From: Rhynchosporium graminicola
Lineage: Eukaryota > Ascomycota > Leotiomycetes > Helotiales > Ploettnerulaceae
Assembly (NCBI GenBank): GCA_900074885.1
Contig: FJUW01000003.1
Coordinates: forward strand, 835,273 to 899,272
DNA length: 64,000 nt
Direction: 5' to 3'
Positions 10,953 through 22,670 of the stretch are shown here, piece by piece. The notes under the pieces were generated by a model. It worked only from the letters and a program-made list of their open reading frames with translations, ran no database searches and was not told where the DNA came from. A program made the position numbers and the translations under genes. How positions within the stretch are numbered: the stretch's first letter is position 1; each line of letters begins with the position of its first letter.

Positions 10953-12083
10953 TCATCCAAAGTTTTGCTTGGCCAGTGCTTTCAACATTGCCATTGTACC
11001 CTCTTCCTTGGCCCGAGCCTCTTGGAGTCTCTCGTCCCTTTCTGCCATCCTTGCCCTCAGCATCTCCTCTTTCCGCAATTCTCTTTCGTTCTTCTTCCTC
11101 TCGAATTTCTCCTTCTCCTGCTTGTAGCTTTCGACACCATCTCCGCCGCCCATCAACTCAGTATCTGGCACATCTGCTGCCCCTGGTGACTTCTCTCTGA
11201 ACGACTTCATTTTCTCGTTAACTTCCTTCTTCTTCTCTAATTGACGCTCTCGTGTGCCAGGCTCAGCTCGAGGAACAAGTTCATCCAGAGCAGCCTTTTG
11301 TTCTTTCCGGTCGGTTTTTCTGGCAAATCTTATGTCTTCTCGTCGAGCCAGGCCATCTTCTGCATCCATTTCTGCAAGTCTGTTAGAAAAAGACTATCTT
11401 ACTTTCACGAATATACCTTTCCGAAGCTCCAAATCCTGCATGTTGGGTATACTGGGTCCCTTCCTACTTCCACTCGATCTGCTTTCTTTTTCTTGTCCTG
11501 GCAATGTAGGTCCAATCGAATCATCGCTGTCACTCTCTGCCTCGACATTTCTTGCAGACGGTCTAACAGAACGTTTCTCAATCGGTGCCGATCTAGGATT
11601 CGGTTTCTCTCCGAATCGTTCCGCTTCGTACTGCCCGGATGATTCGATGGCTCTTTGAAATGTAGCAGGATCATACCATCCCTCTGATAACTCTCCACGA
11701 TTCCTCACACAGGTCAGCCAGGTTCCCCACACTTTTCAATCTTCCCAGACGTGGGAGGGGAGTCTATACCATTTTCCAACGAAGCTCTTCCATCTACCCC
11801 TCACTTCGGTTTCGTCCATATCTTCCAAGATTTTCTGTTTCTGTATATCCAGGTAGGTCGCGAACATCGGTTTAAATACGTCATAATCTCGCTTTCCTAG
11901 TTGTCTGGAGTTAAAGGGAAGCATTTTAGCAACACCATCTGGAGACCGTTTGCGCCTGTGATGATGCTTGTGTGGGGAGCGGGCTCGGTGTGAATATGAG
12001 TGTGACTGATGCCTTCGAGGTGAACGAGACCTCTCTTCTCGTATTCGATCGCTGTCTCGGTGACTTCTGCTATTGTCGGCCAT
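10953..12083 (-). CDS. GPALPP1/DUF3752-type nuclear protein
   Basis: Predicted nuclear RS-like protein; this family is conserved from fungi to animals and its exact role is unclear (some fungal entries are labelled HEL117-like). Exons are 12083-11770, 11703-11417 and 11371-10953 (339 aa). Introns are 66 bp (GTATAG donor, CTGAC branch) and 45 bp (GTATAT donor, CAG acceptor). The N-terminus is Arg/Ser/His-rich. A conserved block around residues 55-115 includes LPFNSRQLGKRDYDVFKPMF and RGRWKSFVGKWNRGEL. The diagnostic GPTLPG motif follows an acidic SDSDDS stretch. The C-terminal DUF3752 region is a long charged helix with RREDIRFARKTDRKEQ. All three exons join in frame and restore the GKWNRGEL motif, which supports the model. 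Confidence 0.85.
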
Positions 12084-12841
12084 CGTTGATATACTGTAGT
12101 TCTACGAGTGATGAGGACGAAACGTAAGAAGTCGAGGTCGTGAGCTTTCCAGATAGTGCCCCACTTGTGACTACCTAGCAACCAACAACCACTAGCTAGC
12201 TAGCACATGACGCCGGCTGCTCCCAGCTCCCAGCTCCCACACTGCGCATTGCACAAGAAGTCTGAGAATCCATTTCACATCTTATGGCAACACAGGTGAC
12301 TCTTCTCGAATGCCAAAACCAGTAAGCTGAGATCTTCGGTGGGTATATACCATTGGCCTTTTCGATTGATTGACCCCATATCTTAAAGCCAAGGTAAGTT
12401 TTGAGTCTCTTTTCGTTTCCCTAAACTTTGCTATGATGAAACACTTTCCACTTCGCAGTTTCCACGCAAGCTGTCGTCAAAGAACCTTCTAAGGCAGCGA
12501 TGAGCGTAACTGACCTTCCTTGGATGACTGAGCAAATCTGTAGCGAGCGTCCCTCAAATATAGTCATCCACAAATTAGATAAAGGCTAATGCTTTCGCAG
12601 CTCTGTCGACGACATCAATCGTTCATATGACAATTACGCAACATGAAACAAGGGCTTGGACCTGGTTCCGTTTTAGACTTGAGGTCAGAAGGAACAGTGG
12701 ATGCTTTTCTATCATACAGAGTGCATTCTGGGTAGCATTTCAAGCGTCCTTTTAAAGACACTGGCTTAACAGGCAATGTATCTTTCATGAATCTCTTCGA
12801 CCTGGTCTTGAGAACAAGTCACTTCCACACCTAATCAAACG
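12084..12841. other. Spacer, about 0.75 kb
   Basis: Upstream DNA of the GPALPP1-like gene. It contains a CTAGCTAGCTAG run at 12192-12203. No gene recognised. Confidence 0.5.
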
Positions 12842-14780
12842 TGTCAATCCAGGCTTTGCCAGAGATGTGCAGTTATCGATTTTTCCAAGTCACCTCTTGT
12901 CGATTTTGGCACGGTCGATCTTTTGAATCCTGACGTCTGCGATCTATGCCGTCGGATATCCTCCCAGGCGGTCACTCTGGAGCAGGATACAAGGCTCATT
13001 TGTCATAGACGACTCACTAAAGACTTGGATTATCACATGCTCATGCAAGCCACAGACCCTTCTTTGGAGGACTGGATTATAAGTGAACAATACATATTCA
13101 CTACGCAGCCTTTGGAGAACGGCTCTATTCGTATTCTTAAGCACGATGTCTTGGACTACGACATATTGCGGACTTGGCTGAGTGTTTGTCGGAACCATCA
13201 ACCAGACACTTGTAGCACAACAAAAGTTGCTTTAAATGGCCTTTGGCATATCCACTGCCATACAAAATCACTTATTCCTGCCGCGCACAATCATTACGTT
13301 GCCCTAAGCTACGTTCAGGGTGACAATCAAGAAAGCTATCCTTTCAGCGCCCAACTACCAGAAGAGCTCCCCAATACCATCGAAGATGCAATCCTCGTTA
13401 CCAAGCAGCTTGGGTATCAGTACCTTTGGGTTGATCGATACTGTATCAACTAAGGAGACAGGGTGTGTGCTCGCCACCGAATCGAGAATATGGATTCGAT
13501 ATACGATACTTCCGAATTGACAATCATGGCAGCTGCTGGGAAAGATCCTTCACACGGTCTCCTCGGAGTTGGGAAACGCAAACGACTTTCACATTTTAGC
13601 ACTGTAGTTAAAAAGTTTTGCCTGGTTGACAGACTGAGCACTGCAATTGATCTGGTTGAAAAATCCCACTGGTATAGTAGAGGACATAAGTTTCAAAGGC
13701 TCCTGTCTCGGCGCTGATTTATCTTGACAGATGAACAAGTAATCTTTGAAAGTGGAGAAATGTACTGCTACGAATCTTTGGATCTGCCCTTTGTCGACTC
13801 ACATGCTGCCGGAGAGCAGATTTTGATTCCCACCTATCATTCTATTCCAGACGATGGACTCGGAATCGAGTACACTTAGTGTGTTTCCATTGAGAAGCGG
13901 TAAACTACCAGACCTCACCTATCGCATTGACAGAGTCTCTGTGCGATCACTTAGCTATCCTTCGGATCGACTCGATGCTTTCCTTGGTATCCTCAGGTCT
14001 TTCCAAACAAAAATATGGCTTCCGCCATATTTTGGGCATTCCATATTTGCCAAAAATCAATTTTGAGACTTCCGGTGGAGAATTCTCGCCAAAATCCAAT
14101 GCATGCTTCGTATTTGGCTTATTATGGATGGCAACTAGTATGGAGCCCGGGGCGCCAAAGAATACCAGGCACGCCAAGCTGGTCCTGGGGTGGACGGTTG
14201 TCCGGGACTATTTACCATGCTGACTATATAGACACTTCTGGCTCGTTTTGCTGGCGATGACGTACATCTCACATTTGAGCTCGCGACTGAGGATCTCCTG
14301 GACTGGGATTCATTCGAAACCCGATAATATTGCAATATCCTTTCTCAAATGAGTTCATTTCTACATGTCGAAGCCTCGGTCATACAGGTGTATATGGTGG
14401 CAACGAAGCATGCTATAACTTTGCTATCAGCCGGACAAATGAACTAGTTGTGGGGTGACACCGGATGGACACCACAAACGATGATTACCATCTTACTAAA
14501 AATACGCTTCGGCAGGGTCGAGGGTGTACTACTGGTGCACAATGGCCATCTGAACAAGATCTTATTAATTGGACAAGTAAGAGGTCCGAAGGGGAATAGG
14601 TTGAATAGAGTCTGCAAGGAGCGCATAGGAGTGCTCGTTGTTAGGGGGAAAGGTGAGGCTGTTTCATTTGATGGTTATCGTGTCTCGCTAGACGCCCAAT
14701 TTGTACCACGGGTGCAGAAAGTCAAGGAGTCTTGTTGGGGCCGCATAGAGTGTGTTAGGAAGAGTATCCGACTTGGATAA
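12842..14780 (+). pseudogene. HET-domain (heterokaryon incompatibility) pseudogene
   Basis: Relic of a HET-domain gene, a fungal family that triggers cell death after non-self fusion. The N-terminal LCQRCAVIDF motif (12851-12880), the core YVALSYVQG and the LPNTIEDAI...LGYQYLWVDRYCIN block are in one frame but lack an ATG. A TAA at 13451-13453 then stops it exactly where the family has CINQ (CAA to TAA). The same frame continues with GDRVCARHRIENM, SIYDTSELTIMAAAG and later SRR, then a TGA. SLSYPSDRLDAFLGILRSFQ is in another frame. IPGTPSWSWGG returns to the first frame, and the tail ERIGVLVV...KSIRLG is in the third. So there are at least two nonsense codons and two or more frameshifts. It cannot make a full protein. 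Family identification is clear. Confidence 0.85.
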
Positions 14781-15204
14781 TATTGGATGCCGAAGGAATC
14801 GAGAGAAGAGAAACACGACCTCTTTCACAAACTAGTTGAATTTATCACAGTCGTTGCTACTCTGCTGTTGCACTGAATACAGGATTTTGACAATCTCGTG
14901 GCGTATCCAAGGCACAAAGTAATTATAATGAAGAATGTTGGGCCACTGCGTACTTGCCTAGGTTGGAGATAGGTTTTGCATAACTTGCGATGAACGGCGT
15001 CATCTAGGGCGCGTTCAATGAGATCACAAGTCTAGGATGGACTGAATTCTGCTGAGCTTTTGTATTGTCAGGGTAGAAGTAGAAGCTAAAATCAGAACGA
15101 GGCGACTATGTTCTCGAACAGATATGAGCATAGACCGACACGTTTCAGGGCTCTAGCTTTAGCTGCCAGCTAATCAACAGGCCGTATTATTATACAAGAT
15201 CCCG
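14781..15204. other. Spacer, about 0.4 kb
   Basis: No open frame or motif of note between the HET relic and the 3' end of the next minus-strand gene. Confidence 0.5.
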
Positions 15205-16446
15205 CTACCAGCGCTTTTGATCACCATTTCCCTTCACAAAATCGCCACCGTTTCTCTCACGCTCAACCCTCGCATCAAAGTCCTTCTGCACCTCTGATTT
15301 GGACAAGTCCTCACCCTCTGTTTTGTTGTACGAATATCCATCGTTCGTAGCTGAGACTTGCTGTCGCACTCTCGACCAAGAATTGCCATCCGACACTGGT
15401 TGAGCACCACCACTGGGACTGGATGCTTGCTTAGGGGACTGTCCACCTCTTCTCAGTCTGTCCCACGAGGAGCCGCCTTGTGATGCTACTGGCGCGGCTC
15501 CGATATCTGCTTGAATTCCTTGGCCGCCCGTAGGTGAAGCATCGTCAAATATTCCAAACGGTTGGTCAGATGGCTGGGCAGAAGTTTGCTCCAGGGGCGC
15601 TTGCGCTGGTGTAGGTCTAAACCGTGGCCGTTGTGTTGGCTGTGCTTCTGTTTGTGCACTTTCGCCCATACTTCCCCAACTCGTTTCGGGGCTCTGCTCT
15701 CCGCTGGGAATACTGCCTGGACTTGCACTATCTTGCTGTTTGCCCTGCATTCCCACGCCTTGCTGTTGCCCTACTCCAGGCTGTCCTGAAGTTCCTGGTA
15801 GAGCCCCCCTCTTCTTCGCAGCCATCGCTTTCGTCGCATCGATGAATGGCTTCAGCCTCTTGTCTCTCAGCTCCCCCACAGTAGCAACAGTCATAGAATA
15901 CGAGCCAAAAAATAGCTGGCCAATAATGTTACCCGTTCCACCATAAAAAAACGCTCTCGAAGCATGCCATGCTAACACCGCAAGCCTATTCCTCAATAGG
16001 GGTAACTTTGCCATGGGGAAGACATTCGGATCGAACTTCTCGAGATTCGGTTTGTAGAATGGCATTCGAAATGTATCCGCCGTAGTGTAACATCTCCACA
16101 ACCCTCCACCCACTCCTAAAGGCCACCCATATGACATTATCGATACCTGCTTCGCAGTCCAATATCCAAATGCGTCGACTTCCTCTTGTGTTAGCGCCCG
16201 GTGCAGTATCTGCGAACTGGCGGCTATTTTCTGTGTAAGAGCTTTCGTTATCAATCCGTCTGTGTATCCAGCTAAAGGGCCGATAATTGGTAAAGGTCTG
16301 GGGAATTTGCTGAGGTCGATATTATATGTTTGAGATATGTTCTGGGTACCGTAATTCGTGCTGGAATATGGGTCGCTGTCTGACGAGGGTGCGCCGTCCT
16401 GCAACGAGTCCGATTCTATCGATGCGAAGCCATTTTCAAGCACCAT
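15205..16446 (-). CDS. Conserved fungal membrane-associated protein, function unknown
   Basis: Intronless 413-aa frame. The N-terminal two-fifths (about residues 40-205) look folded and conserved: PRPLPIIGPLAGYTDGLITK, an aromatic/Gly stretch SYGWPLGVGGGLWRCYTTAD, and a moderately hydrophobic segment AFFYGGTGNIIGQLFFGSY. The rest (about 210-413) is a low-complexity Gln/Ser/Pro/Gly tail with a charged end (DFDARVERER). The start MVLENGF has a good context (AAAGATGG). A single strongly hydrophobic helix is not obvious; membrane association is inferred from the 150-200 region. Its coding sequence is intact although it lies between two decayed genes. I recognise no characterised homologue. Confidence 0.72.
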   Translation of the reverse strand: MVLENGFASIESDSLQDGAPSSDSDPYSSTNYGTQNISQTYNIDLSKFPRPLPIIGPLAGYTDGLITKALTQKIAASSQILHRALTQEEVDAFGYWTAKQVSIMSYGWPLGVGGGLWRCYTTADTFRMPFYKPNLEKFDPNVFPMAKLPLLRNRLAVLAWHASRAFFYGGTGNIIGQLFFGSYSMTVATVGELRDKRLKPFIDATKAMAAKKRGALPGTSGQPGVGQQQGVGMQGKQQDSASPGSIPSGEQSPETSWGSMGESAQTEAQPTQRPRFRPTPAQAPLEQTSAQPSDQPFGIFDDASPTGGQGIQADIGAAPVASQGGSSWDRLRRGGQSPKQASSPSGGAQPVSDGNSWSRVRQQVSATNDGYSYNKTEGEDLSKSEVQKDFDARVERERNGGDFVKGNGDQKRW

Positions 16447-18071
16447 CTTTAAGTTCTGAAGCTCTAGTGGAGTAACAATAGTTCACGAATGGAGTTGCTG
16501 GAATTATCGTCCGTATCTTTGTCGGAATACTCAGTAGCAGAGGAGGTGGAGGGGTTGACGTTGGAGCTCAGCTTAAGCTCAGCTCAATCGGTGACGTTCC
16601 TGATTGCTGAAGCAAGGACCGACTTATGGTCTGAGCTCCAAGATGTTCATGATTGACGAGCGAAACCAAACAAACATAGGCAGAATAGACTATTCATCCT
16701 CCTGCCCAGAATTATTACACTATAATGTCTACAGTCAAGACAAGCATGATATAACCTTTTCTAAGCAATTTTGCCCAGGGCCATGCAGTCGCTACGATCG
16801 ATAAGTATTGCGAGGGCATACTATGGGTCGCAAGATGTCCTCAGCAATCAAAGCTGCAGAGCGATGTCTTGCAAGCTGATCGCGGTGCTTTTAAGCAAGC
16901 GTGCTTCTTAGCATCCAGCAGTTTCTTTCTACGATCACAGGGTTTCATCATTGTCAGTCAGCTATTATGCAGACTCCGGAGGGCATTCCGAGTGGACTTC
17001 AATGCTTAGCCACCATGAACCTTCCTCTGATAATCGCGAAGCTTGAATAAACTACGATTTACACACTTTGGACGATGAGAGCCCAGAGGAAGGCTTGCAG
17101 CAGTACTCACCATTTCTTCGAGCTCGTGTCGATTATTTTTGGCTGCAGGCCCACGGAATATAGGATTATATCTTTTGCACTACCCTAAGCTCAATCGAGT
17201 TGCCCTTGTGACATTTCAAGGCTCGCAATGCTCTGATATCGTGTGGGGACACTATGCAGCTTTTGCCGTGATGTGCATACGGAATCTGATTGTGGTTGAC
17301 ACATACAATTTCTGATGTGGCATGCTTAAAGATGTAGTGTGGGTCACTCGATTTGGTTTTTCTGTCTCAGGTATCATCAGACTGAGGCTCTTGAACGTTC
17401 ACAGTCTTATGATATATTGCGCCAGCTCGTATCACCAGATGACCCGTCGAACGAGCTCTTGCTGAGCTACAGAGCTTCATGCTAGCTATAATGCAGATGT
17501 TATCCCACCGACCAGCACTATATGTCCACTCCACAATACAGGTATGGCCTCATGAAAGGAAGAAAAGCACGCTTCAAGTGATCGTGCCAAGAGACGTGGT
17601 CATACCGTCATATCGAAAGGCAGAAGAGGCAGGAAAGGCAAGGACACAGATACCGAGGCACTTTCATGTTCGGCAGACACTATTGTCATTCCTGAACCGA
17701 AGATATGTCCCTTCCGCTTCGTCCTGACCAGCTTGTCTGACACAGAGCCGCTAACGGAAGGTTCGAGATCAAGAAGCTGTCCTTTGAGACGGGTTCAGCT
17801 ATGGCACACCATTCCTCTCGTCCTCCTGGCAACAATCAACCTCATTCTCGTCATCGTCGCCTTGCTTGGGCTAGCTAGCTACAGGATTGTCATTGGCATT
17901 CAAGCATTCGTGATCAGCCTGGCCAAAACCGACCTCGACCTGTGTCCTGAGAGCTTGATAAGCAGTAAAAAGTCGACACTTGCATCACAACACCTTTGAG
18001 GAGGCGCTTTCGAGGGATATTGGAAGTGGAGGAATCGTTTTGGCAGATCGACTTGTTGAATTCGGAGGAAC
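16447..18071. other. Spacer, about 1.6 kb
   Basis: Two plus-strand frames, 17479-17727 and 17733-17999, are open. The second encodes one hydrophobic stretch (IPLVLLATINLILVIVALLG) but has no conserved context and sits just beyond the 3' end of a minus-strand pseudogene, so neither is called as a gene. A CTAGCTAGCT run is at 17871-17880. Confidence 0.45.
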
Positions 18072-19358
18072 TCAGTGACATGTGGGTGGAGGAGGTTGAG
18101 CTGTGATACCAGTTACGGCCACACGATCTGTACTTAGCTGTTCAAAAGCAATGTCTCCCAAGCCAGCCGTGACATCACTATTGAAGTACCACCGTCCTTG
18201 AATCTCGTCCAGCAATTGAGCTTTGCACGGATTCACACTCACTATCACTCCTGTTCCCTTCTGTTTTGTGATCACCACCTCACCATTTCACCATCTCAGC
18301 AATTGGAAACCCAAAATTCAACCATCCTCCTTGCCACCTGCTTCAAAATCTCTGGAGCCACTAAAATTCCCCCCACAGACATAAGTTGAGCATTCGATCA
18401 TATGTCCAGCAACAAAAGCTTTAGCCAGTACATCGAACTCATCAACTTCTCAGCCGTGCCACCAAGCGGCGGCTCCAATCACAGGAATAGCATCAGAGAC
18501 TCTCTCACAGATAACAACTCCTTTGCAATACTCATCCCACCAAGATAGGCTTGTGCAGCTATAAAGTCGTCCTTGAACGCCCAGTTCTGGAGTTTCTGCC
18601 CCGTGCAGAGATTTTCAAACTCATCAAGTTCATCCCTCTTTCTATCTTTTTCCTCCTCAAGAAAAGCCCTCACGAGGTCACCTGCATCCGCACCCTCCAT
18701 CCACGCATCAAAGACCTTCCAGCCCTTCAATCTCCCTTCTTTTATCCCCACATTTCTCATCCGTTGCCACTTACTGGCCTTCATCGTTTGGCTCTCCGCA
18801 GAACTCTTGATCTTCTCTCTCACAACACCAAGTACATCATCGCCTGCAATACAGGAAACATCAACCCCGTCCGTCCAGCCCCCTCTTCTTCACCATCTGC
18901 ACCAGCTCTTTCCACAAACCTTCAGTATCACAACCAGAACCACCAGCATTAACCCGCGACCTTAACACCGTATCTACCAACATTCTCAAGAGCCCAGCGC
19001 ACAAGAAGAGCGTCACGACCCTCTCATAAGCCACTTCTCCCTAGTTCAGATGCGCGGTAAATGATCTCACTGCTAGCGAAAGTCATCTTCGATTCGGACA
19101 TCCACTTCAGTTTTTTTTTTCCACAGCTAACATTCCCGAACTTTGGGGGGGGGGGAATAAAAAAGATAAACTTGCATTCACGATTATCACGTCTGCTGGA
19201 TCAGATGGATAGTTGGCAGCTAGGGAGGTAAAGGCACAGCGGCACTCTGATGCGCCACCTAATGCTCCTCCCTGTGTCTGCACATCAGAACCATTCAAAT
19301 TCTCCCATGCCTCTAACCGACGGGGGTTGTCAGGCTGGAATGGAGAGTGGTCACTCAT
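18072..19358 (-). pseudogene. AtuA-like DUF1446 protein pseudogene
   Basis: Relic of a DUF1446 (acyclic terpene utilisation AtuA-like) gene; intact fungal members are about 600 aa. Conserved blocks appear in order on the minus strand in shifting frames. They are LAANYPSDPADVII, then WMSESKMT after a probable 71-bp intron (19175-19105, GCAAGT donor), RDALLVRWALENVGRYGVKV, VNAGGSDTEGLWKEL in pieces, VSCIAGDDVLGVV, VICERVSDAIPVIGAAAWWH, VAGHMIECSTYVCGGNFSG and VVITKQKGTG, then WYFNSDVTAG and ITAQPPPPT. Nonsense codons interrupt it, including TGA after AAAWWHG where the family has Trp (TGG to TGA). Several 1-bp indels are needed between the 18.98-kb and 18.83-kb blocks. The C-terminal third of the family is missing beyond 18072. 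Start MSDHSPF is tentative. Confidence 0.8.
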
Positions 19359-19962
19359 CGCTCGTAGCTGAGAAACCTGTCTCAGGAGTTCGGTTCAAGA
19401 TCACTCAATCGATAGATAGATGATCAGGTGCAAGACAAATACATACCTAGGTAGATAGTGAACTGTCTCGGATGACGGAAAATGCACCGACCAGGTGCCA
19501 TCGGCTAACTTGCCTCTCAGAACTCTCACTCAGTTCCTGGAATACCCCGCTAATGCGCGGATGGGTCACATTAAGGGTTTTGTGGATACCTAGCTAGCTA
19601 CTGTAGCTGTCCACCTTTAACTTCAAGTTTCGGCCGAAAGGTTTCGTGCGCAGCTTGTTGAGCTTTATGCAGGGCAGGTTTTGCAGCTTATCTTGGCACA
19701 TCAGTGGAGCTTAGAGCTACAATTGTTACGCAGGTCTCGACTTTCGTTTCATTTCTTTTCTCATGCAGCGTAAAGAATTCTTTCAACAGATATATCTGTC
19801 TGATACATCCCTAGCCTCTACATATGTCCCTGCAAAGACACCGCTTTTGTTCCCTGAATCAAAAAATGGTATAATGTTTCTCCCCTTTTGGAATCCCCAT
19901 AAACTCCAGGTCGCCCAAGACCCTTTTTTCTTTCTTTAAACGCCAGCTTGACCACCCAATTT
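19359..19962. other. Spacer, about 0.6 kb
   Basis: Holds two copies of the dispersed TACCTAGGTA/TACCTAGCTAGC motif at about 19444-19453 and 19587-19601. Otherwise unremarkable; no gene. Confidence 0.5.
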
Positions 19963-21263
19963 TCAACAGTCAACTTTGACTTCCATTGCACCAATTCTCC
20001 CTTCACAATACTGCATCAAGAGCGGTCCCCAAATATCGCCACCCTTGTAGGTCCTAACCTCCTGATCCCAGCCTAGCACTTGGGTTCTGAGAGCCTTCAA
20101 CTCGTCATCTCCTAATTGACTCAAAGGCTCCATGAAGGTCCTCACAGTGAACAGTACCGCACCAGTGTGTTGTAAGCGGGTGAAAGTCTGTCGTTCTCTC
20201 CGGATTTTGAGATCATCGAGAGTGAGAACTGTTTTTGGCATATTGCCATGCTCGTCGGGGCTAGGAGGTGCATCTTGGAATAAATCGGGTGTTGTTTGTA
20301 TGAATACATTGGTCCTTTCCATGGCCGTCTTGTGAGAAAGATGGTCAAAATACCTGGTGTTGAGTTAGTTAATGGATATGAAGAAAAAAGATGGACGACA
20401 AACCTGTTTACGCTGCCCCCGAGATTATTCTTCCATCCAGGTACAGGCTTGTGTAGATTCGCCATAGTCGTGCCGATCCTTTCCTGCAGCTTCCACCCGG
20501 CAGGAAATAGCGTAGCTGAGGCTTGGAGGTGATATTCCCCTGTCTCGGGATGCTTCAAGAGAATATTGAAGTCTTCCATGGAGAGCTTGGCTGCTACTTC
20601 TAGAGGGTTGGGACATGACTGTCCGATAGGGTAGACTTCATCTGTAAGATGGTTGATGATCTTTGGTCCAGATGGCGAAGAGATGATAGCGAAGTGTTGT
20701 GGGAAGCGAGTAGAAAGGAATGAAGCCACGATGTTAAGGACTTCATGACAAGCAGCTTCAGATTCGGGGAGACATTCAATAACATTTGCGCGACAAGTAG
20801 ACAGAAGATCCTGCCGAATAGCGTGCTCTGGGAGATAGTTGGAATCGAGTGTAAGCCAATTCGATTCATCGAGACGCTTGAGTCCCATTGTGACTTTCGA
20901 GTGTGTGCGTTCTTTCAACGCAGGAAATTGGTACGGCTTGACGTCTTGAAGAATCTTCGCTTCGGCATCACATGGCCGTTGTCTGGTTGTTCGGATGGAA
21001 GTCTGCTGCCAGCATCTTGTCCATGGATGGAGTGAGGGGATGCGTCGAGTAGCGAGAACGAAGGCTAAAGCCACGAAGAACAAGAAGATAGCTGCGACGA
21101 GCATATCGTTGTGACTTCGAAGGATCATGTGGGTAGCGATGTTATCTTGAAAGTTGAAGAGATGATTGATAACCATGGTGACATTCCTGAGGGGAGATCG
21201 TAGGTCTTTATCTATCTGCTGTAGAAAAGGATCAAGTGCATTTGTACCCGAGCAATTCTTCAT
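19963..21263 (-). CDS. DUF3445 family protein (haem-dependent oxidative N-demethylase-like)
   Basis: Predicted membrane-anchored member of DUF3445, a family that includes a haem-binding oxidative N-demethylase. Exons are 21263-20404 and 20353-19963 (416 aa), with a 50-bp intron (GTTTGT donor, CTAAC branch, CAG acceptor) restoring VNRYFDHL. One transmembrane helix is at about residues 54-72 (VAAIFLFFVALAFVLATRR). The soluble part carries family landmarks: RLDESNWLTLDSNYLPEH, CPNPLEVAAKLSMEDFNIL, LQASATLFPAGW and the C-terminal RRERQTFTRLQHTGAVLFTV. The N-terminal 50 residues before the helix are not conserved-looking; a start at a later Met (for example MLVAAIF) is possible. The physiological substrate is unknown. 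Confidence 0.85.
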
Positions 21264-22670
21264 TGTGTCTAGCTGGAGGGAAAGAGTGATTTATGCAATC
21301 AGTAAGCAACTTAAGACAGACTTAGCCTTTCTTTTTCTTGAAAACTTCTGTGGCGTGTGTGAGAAAGAAGCAACTACCGAACGGCGACTTCAGCCTTTTA
21401 TGAGCATGCTCTTCTCATACGCCTTAGCACACACCCAGCATCCCCTTCCAAGATATTTTGAAGAGGTTCGTGTCCTAGTACCTGACTACCAGGAATTCAC
21501 TCCGAGTGGAAGCCCACTCTAAACGAAACAACGATATCAGCTTGAAAGGGACGCGATGACAGTGCCAATGTGGAGCTCGAACTCAAAAGACCGATGGAAT
21601 CAGCAAGGATGGGCTCGGATGGGGTTCACTCAGCCTCAGTCGAACGATCTGGGCGCTAGGGGCAGCGCCATACGAGAGAGCTTCCTGCGTATTGCGGCTC
21701 ACGCTTGTAAGCTTGCATCCTCCCCGACGAGGCTATTCAAAGGATAGAAGAAAAAGCTTTGCACTATGGGGGCAAATGAAAACAGATACAACCTGGGGCC
21801 ACTTTAGCCACATCCATGCCTAGTCAGCCAGACTCGATACCCAATTTTGAATTTTGGTAGCCAGTAACCAAAATACATAGAACCACGGGAGTCTGCGATC
21901 CGGCAAGGTCTGCTATGTTTCAATATAAACTGGCGGCAAACGCGCAAAGGGAGAGGTTAAGGCTGAGGCTGAGGCTGAGGTTGAGGTTGAAACCCTGGCA
22001 GGTTAGCGGAAAAGCACGGACGTCGGCCTGAGAAAGAACCATGCGGAGGTAATGAAGGAACGAACGGCCGTGCTCTTTCCTGTAGGTAGGGAGGGTATGA
22101 TGTGCATATTATTCGGCGTAATCAACGATCGGTGCTCTCCAGATGATCCATTTGGTACGAGCCGGTCTTGAGCCAGCCAGCCAATCTGGTGATATTTCTT
22201 GACATGCTAACATCGATCCGGTCCAGTCCAGCTCCAGACATATCTGGAAGGACTCTCGCATCTGGACCTGCGTGACTGCTTCCGGACAGTGGTCCTAGAG
22301 CAACGTTTGGTCGAGCACACTCTGTCATTCTGTGTCAGAGGTATGAAGAAGTACTTCACTCGTAGCATGCGACCGGCCGGGATGTCGACTCGGTCATCCA
22401 GTTATTTTTACTTCAAACCCCGATACACACTTCAGACTTCCTTCGAACTCTGCTTCTTTTGGCCAAAATACTGCCAGTTTAAGCCGTTTTGTTCGCAGCT
22501 GCCGACATCCAGAAACTATGATCACTGGATAGCTACCTATACACACTCGGATTCATCAATCTATCACTGCATATGGCTCGGTCGACGTGCATGGACCAGT
22601 AATATTTACGAGTAATATTCGCCAGAAGTTGAAGTTTGACGAACTTGTACTCCTTCAAGACTTGAACTAC
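21264..22670. other. Spacer, about 1.4 kb
   Basis: No gene recognised. A short hexamer repeat (GGCTGA changing to GGTTGA) lies at about 21961-21990. Frames at 22289-22615 (+) and 22122-22328 (-) lack recognisable features. Confidence 0.5.

Noticed and set aside
17733..17999. 88-residue ORF with one hydrophobic segment
   Set aside because: No conserved context or splice partner found; could be chance. Not strong enough for a gene call.
18551..18965. Two overlapping plus-strand ORFs of about 130 residues
   Set aside because: They are antisense shadows of the DUF1446 pseudogene, whose conserved blocks run on the minus strand.
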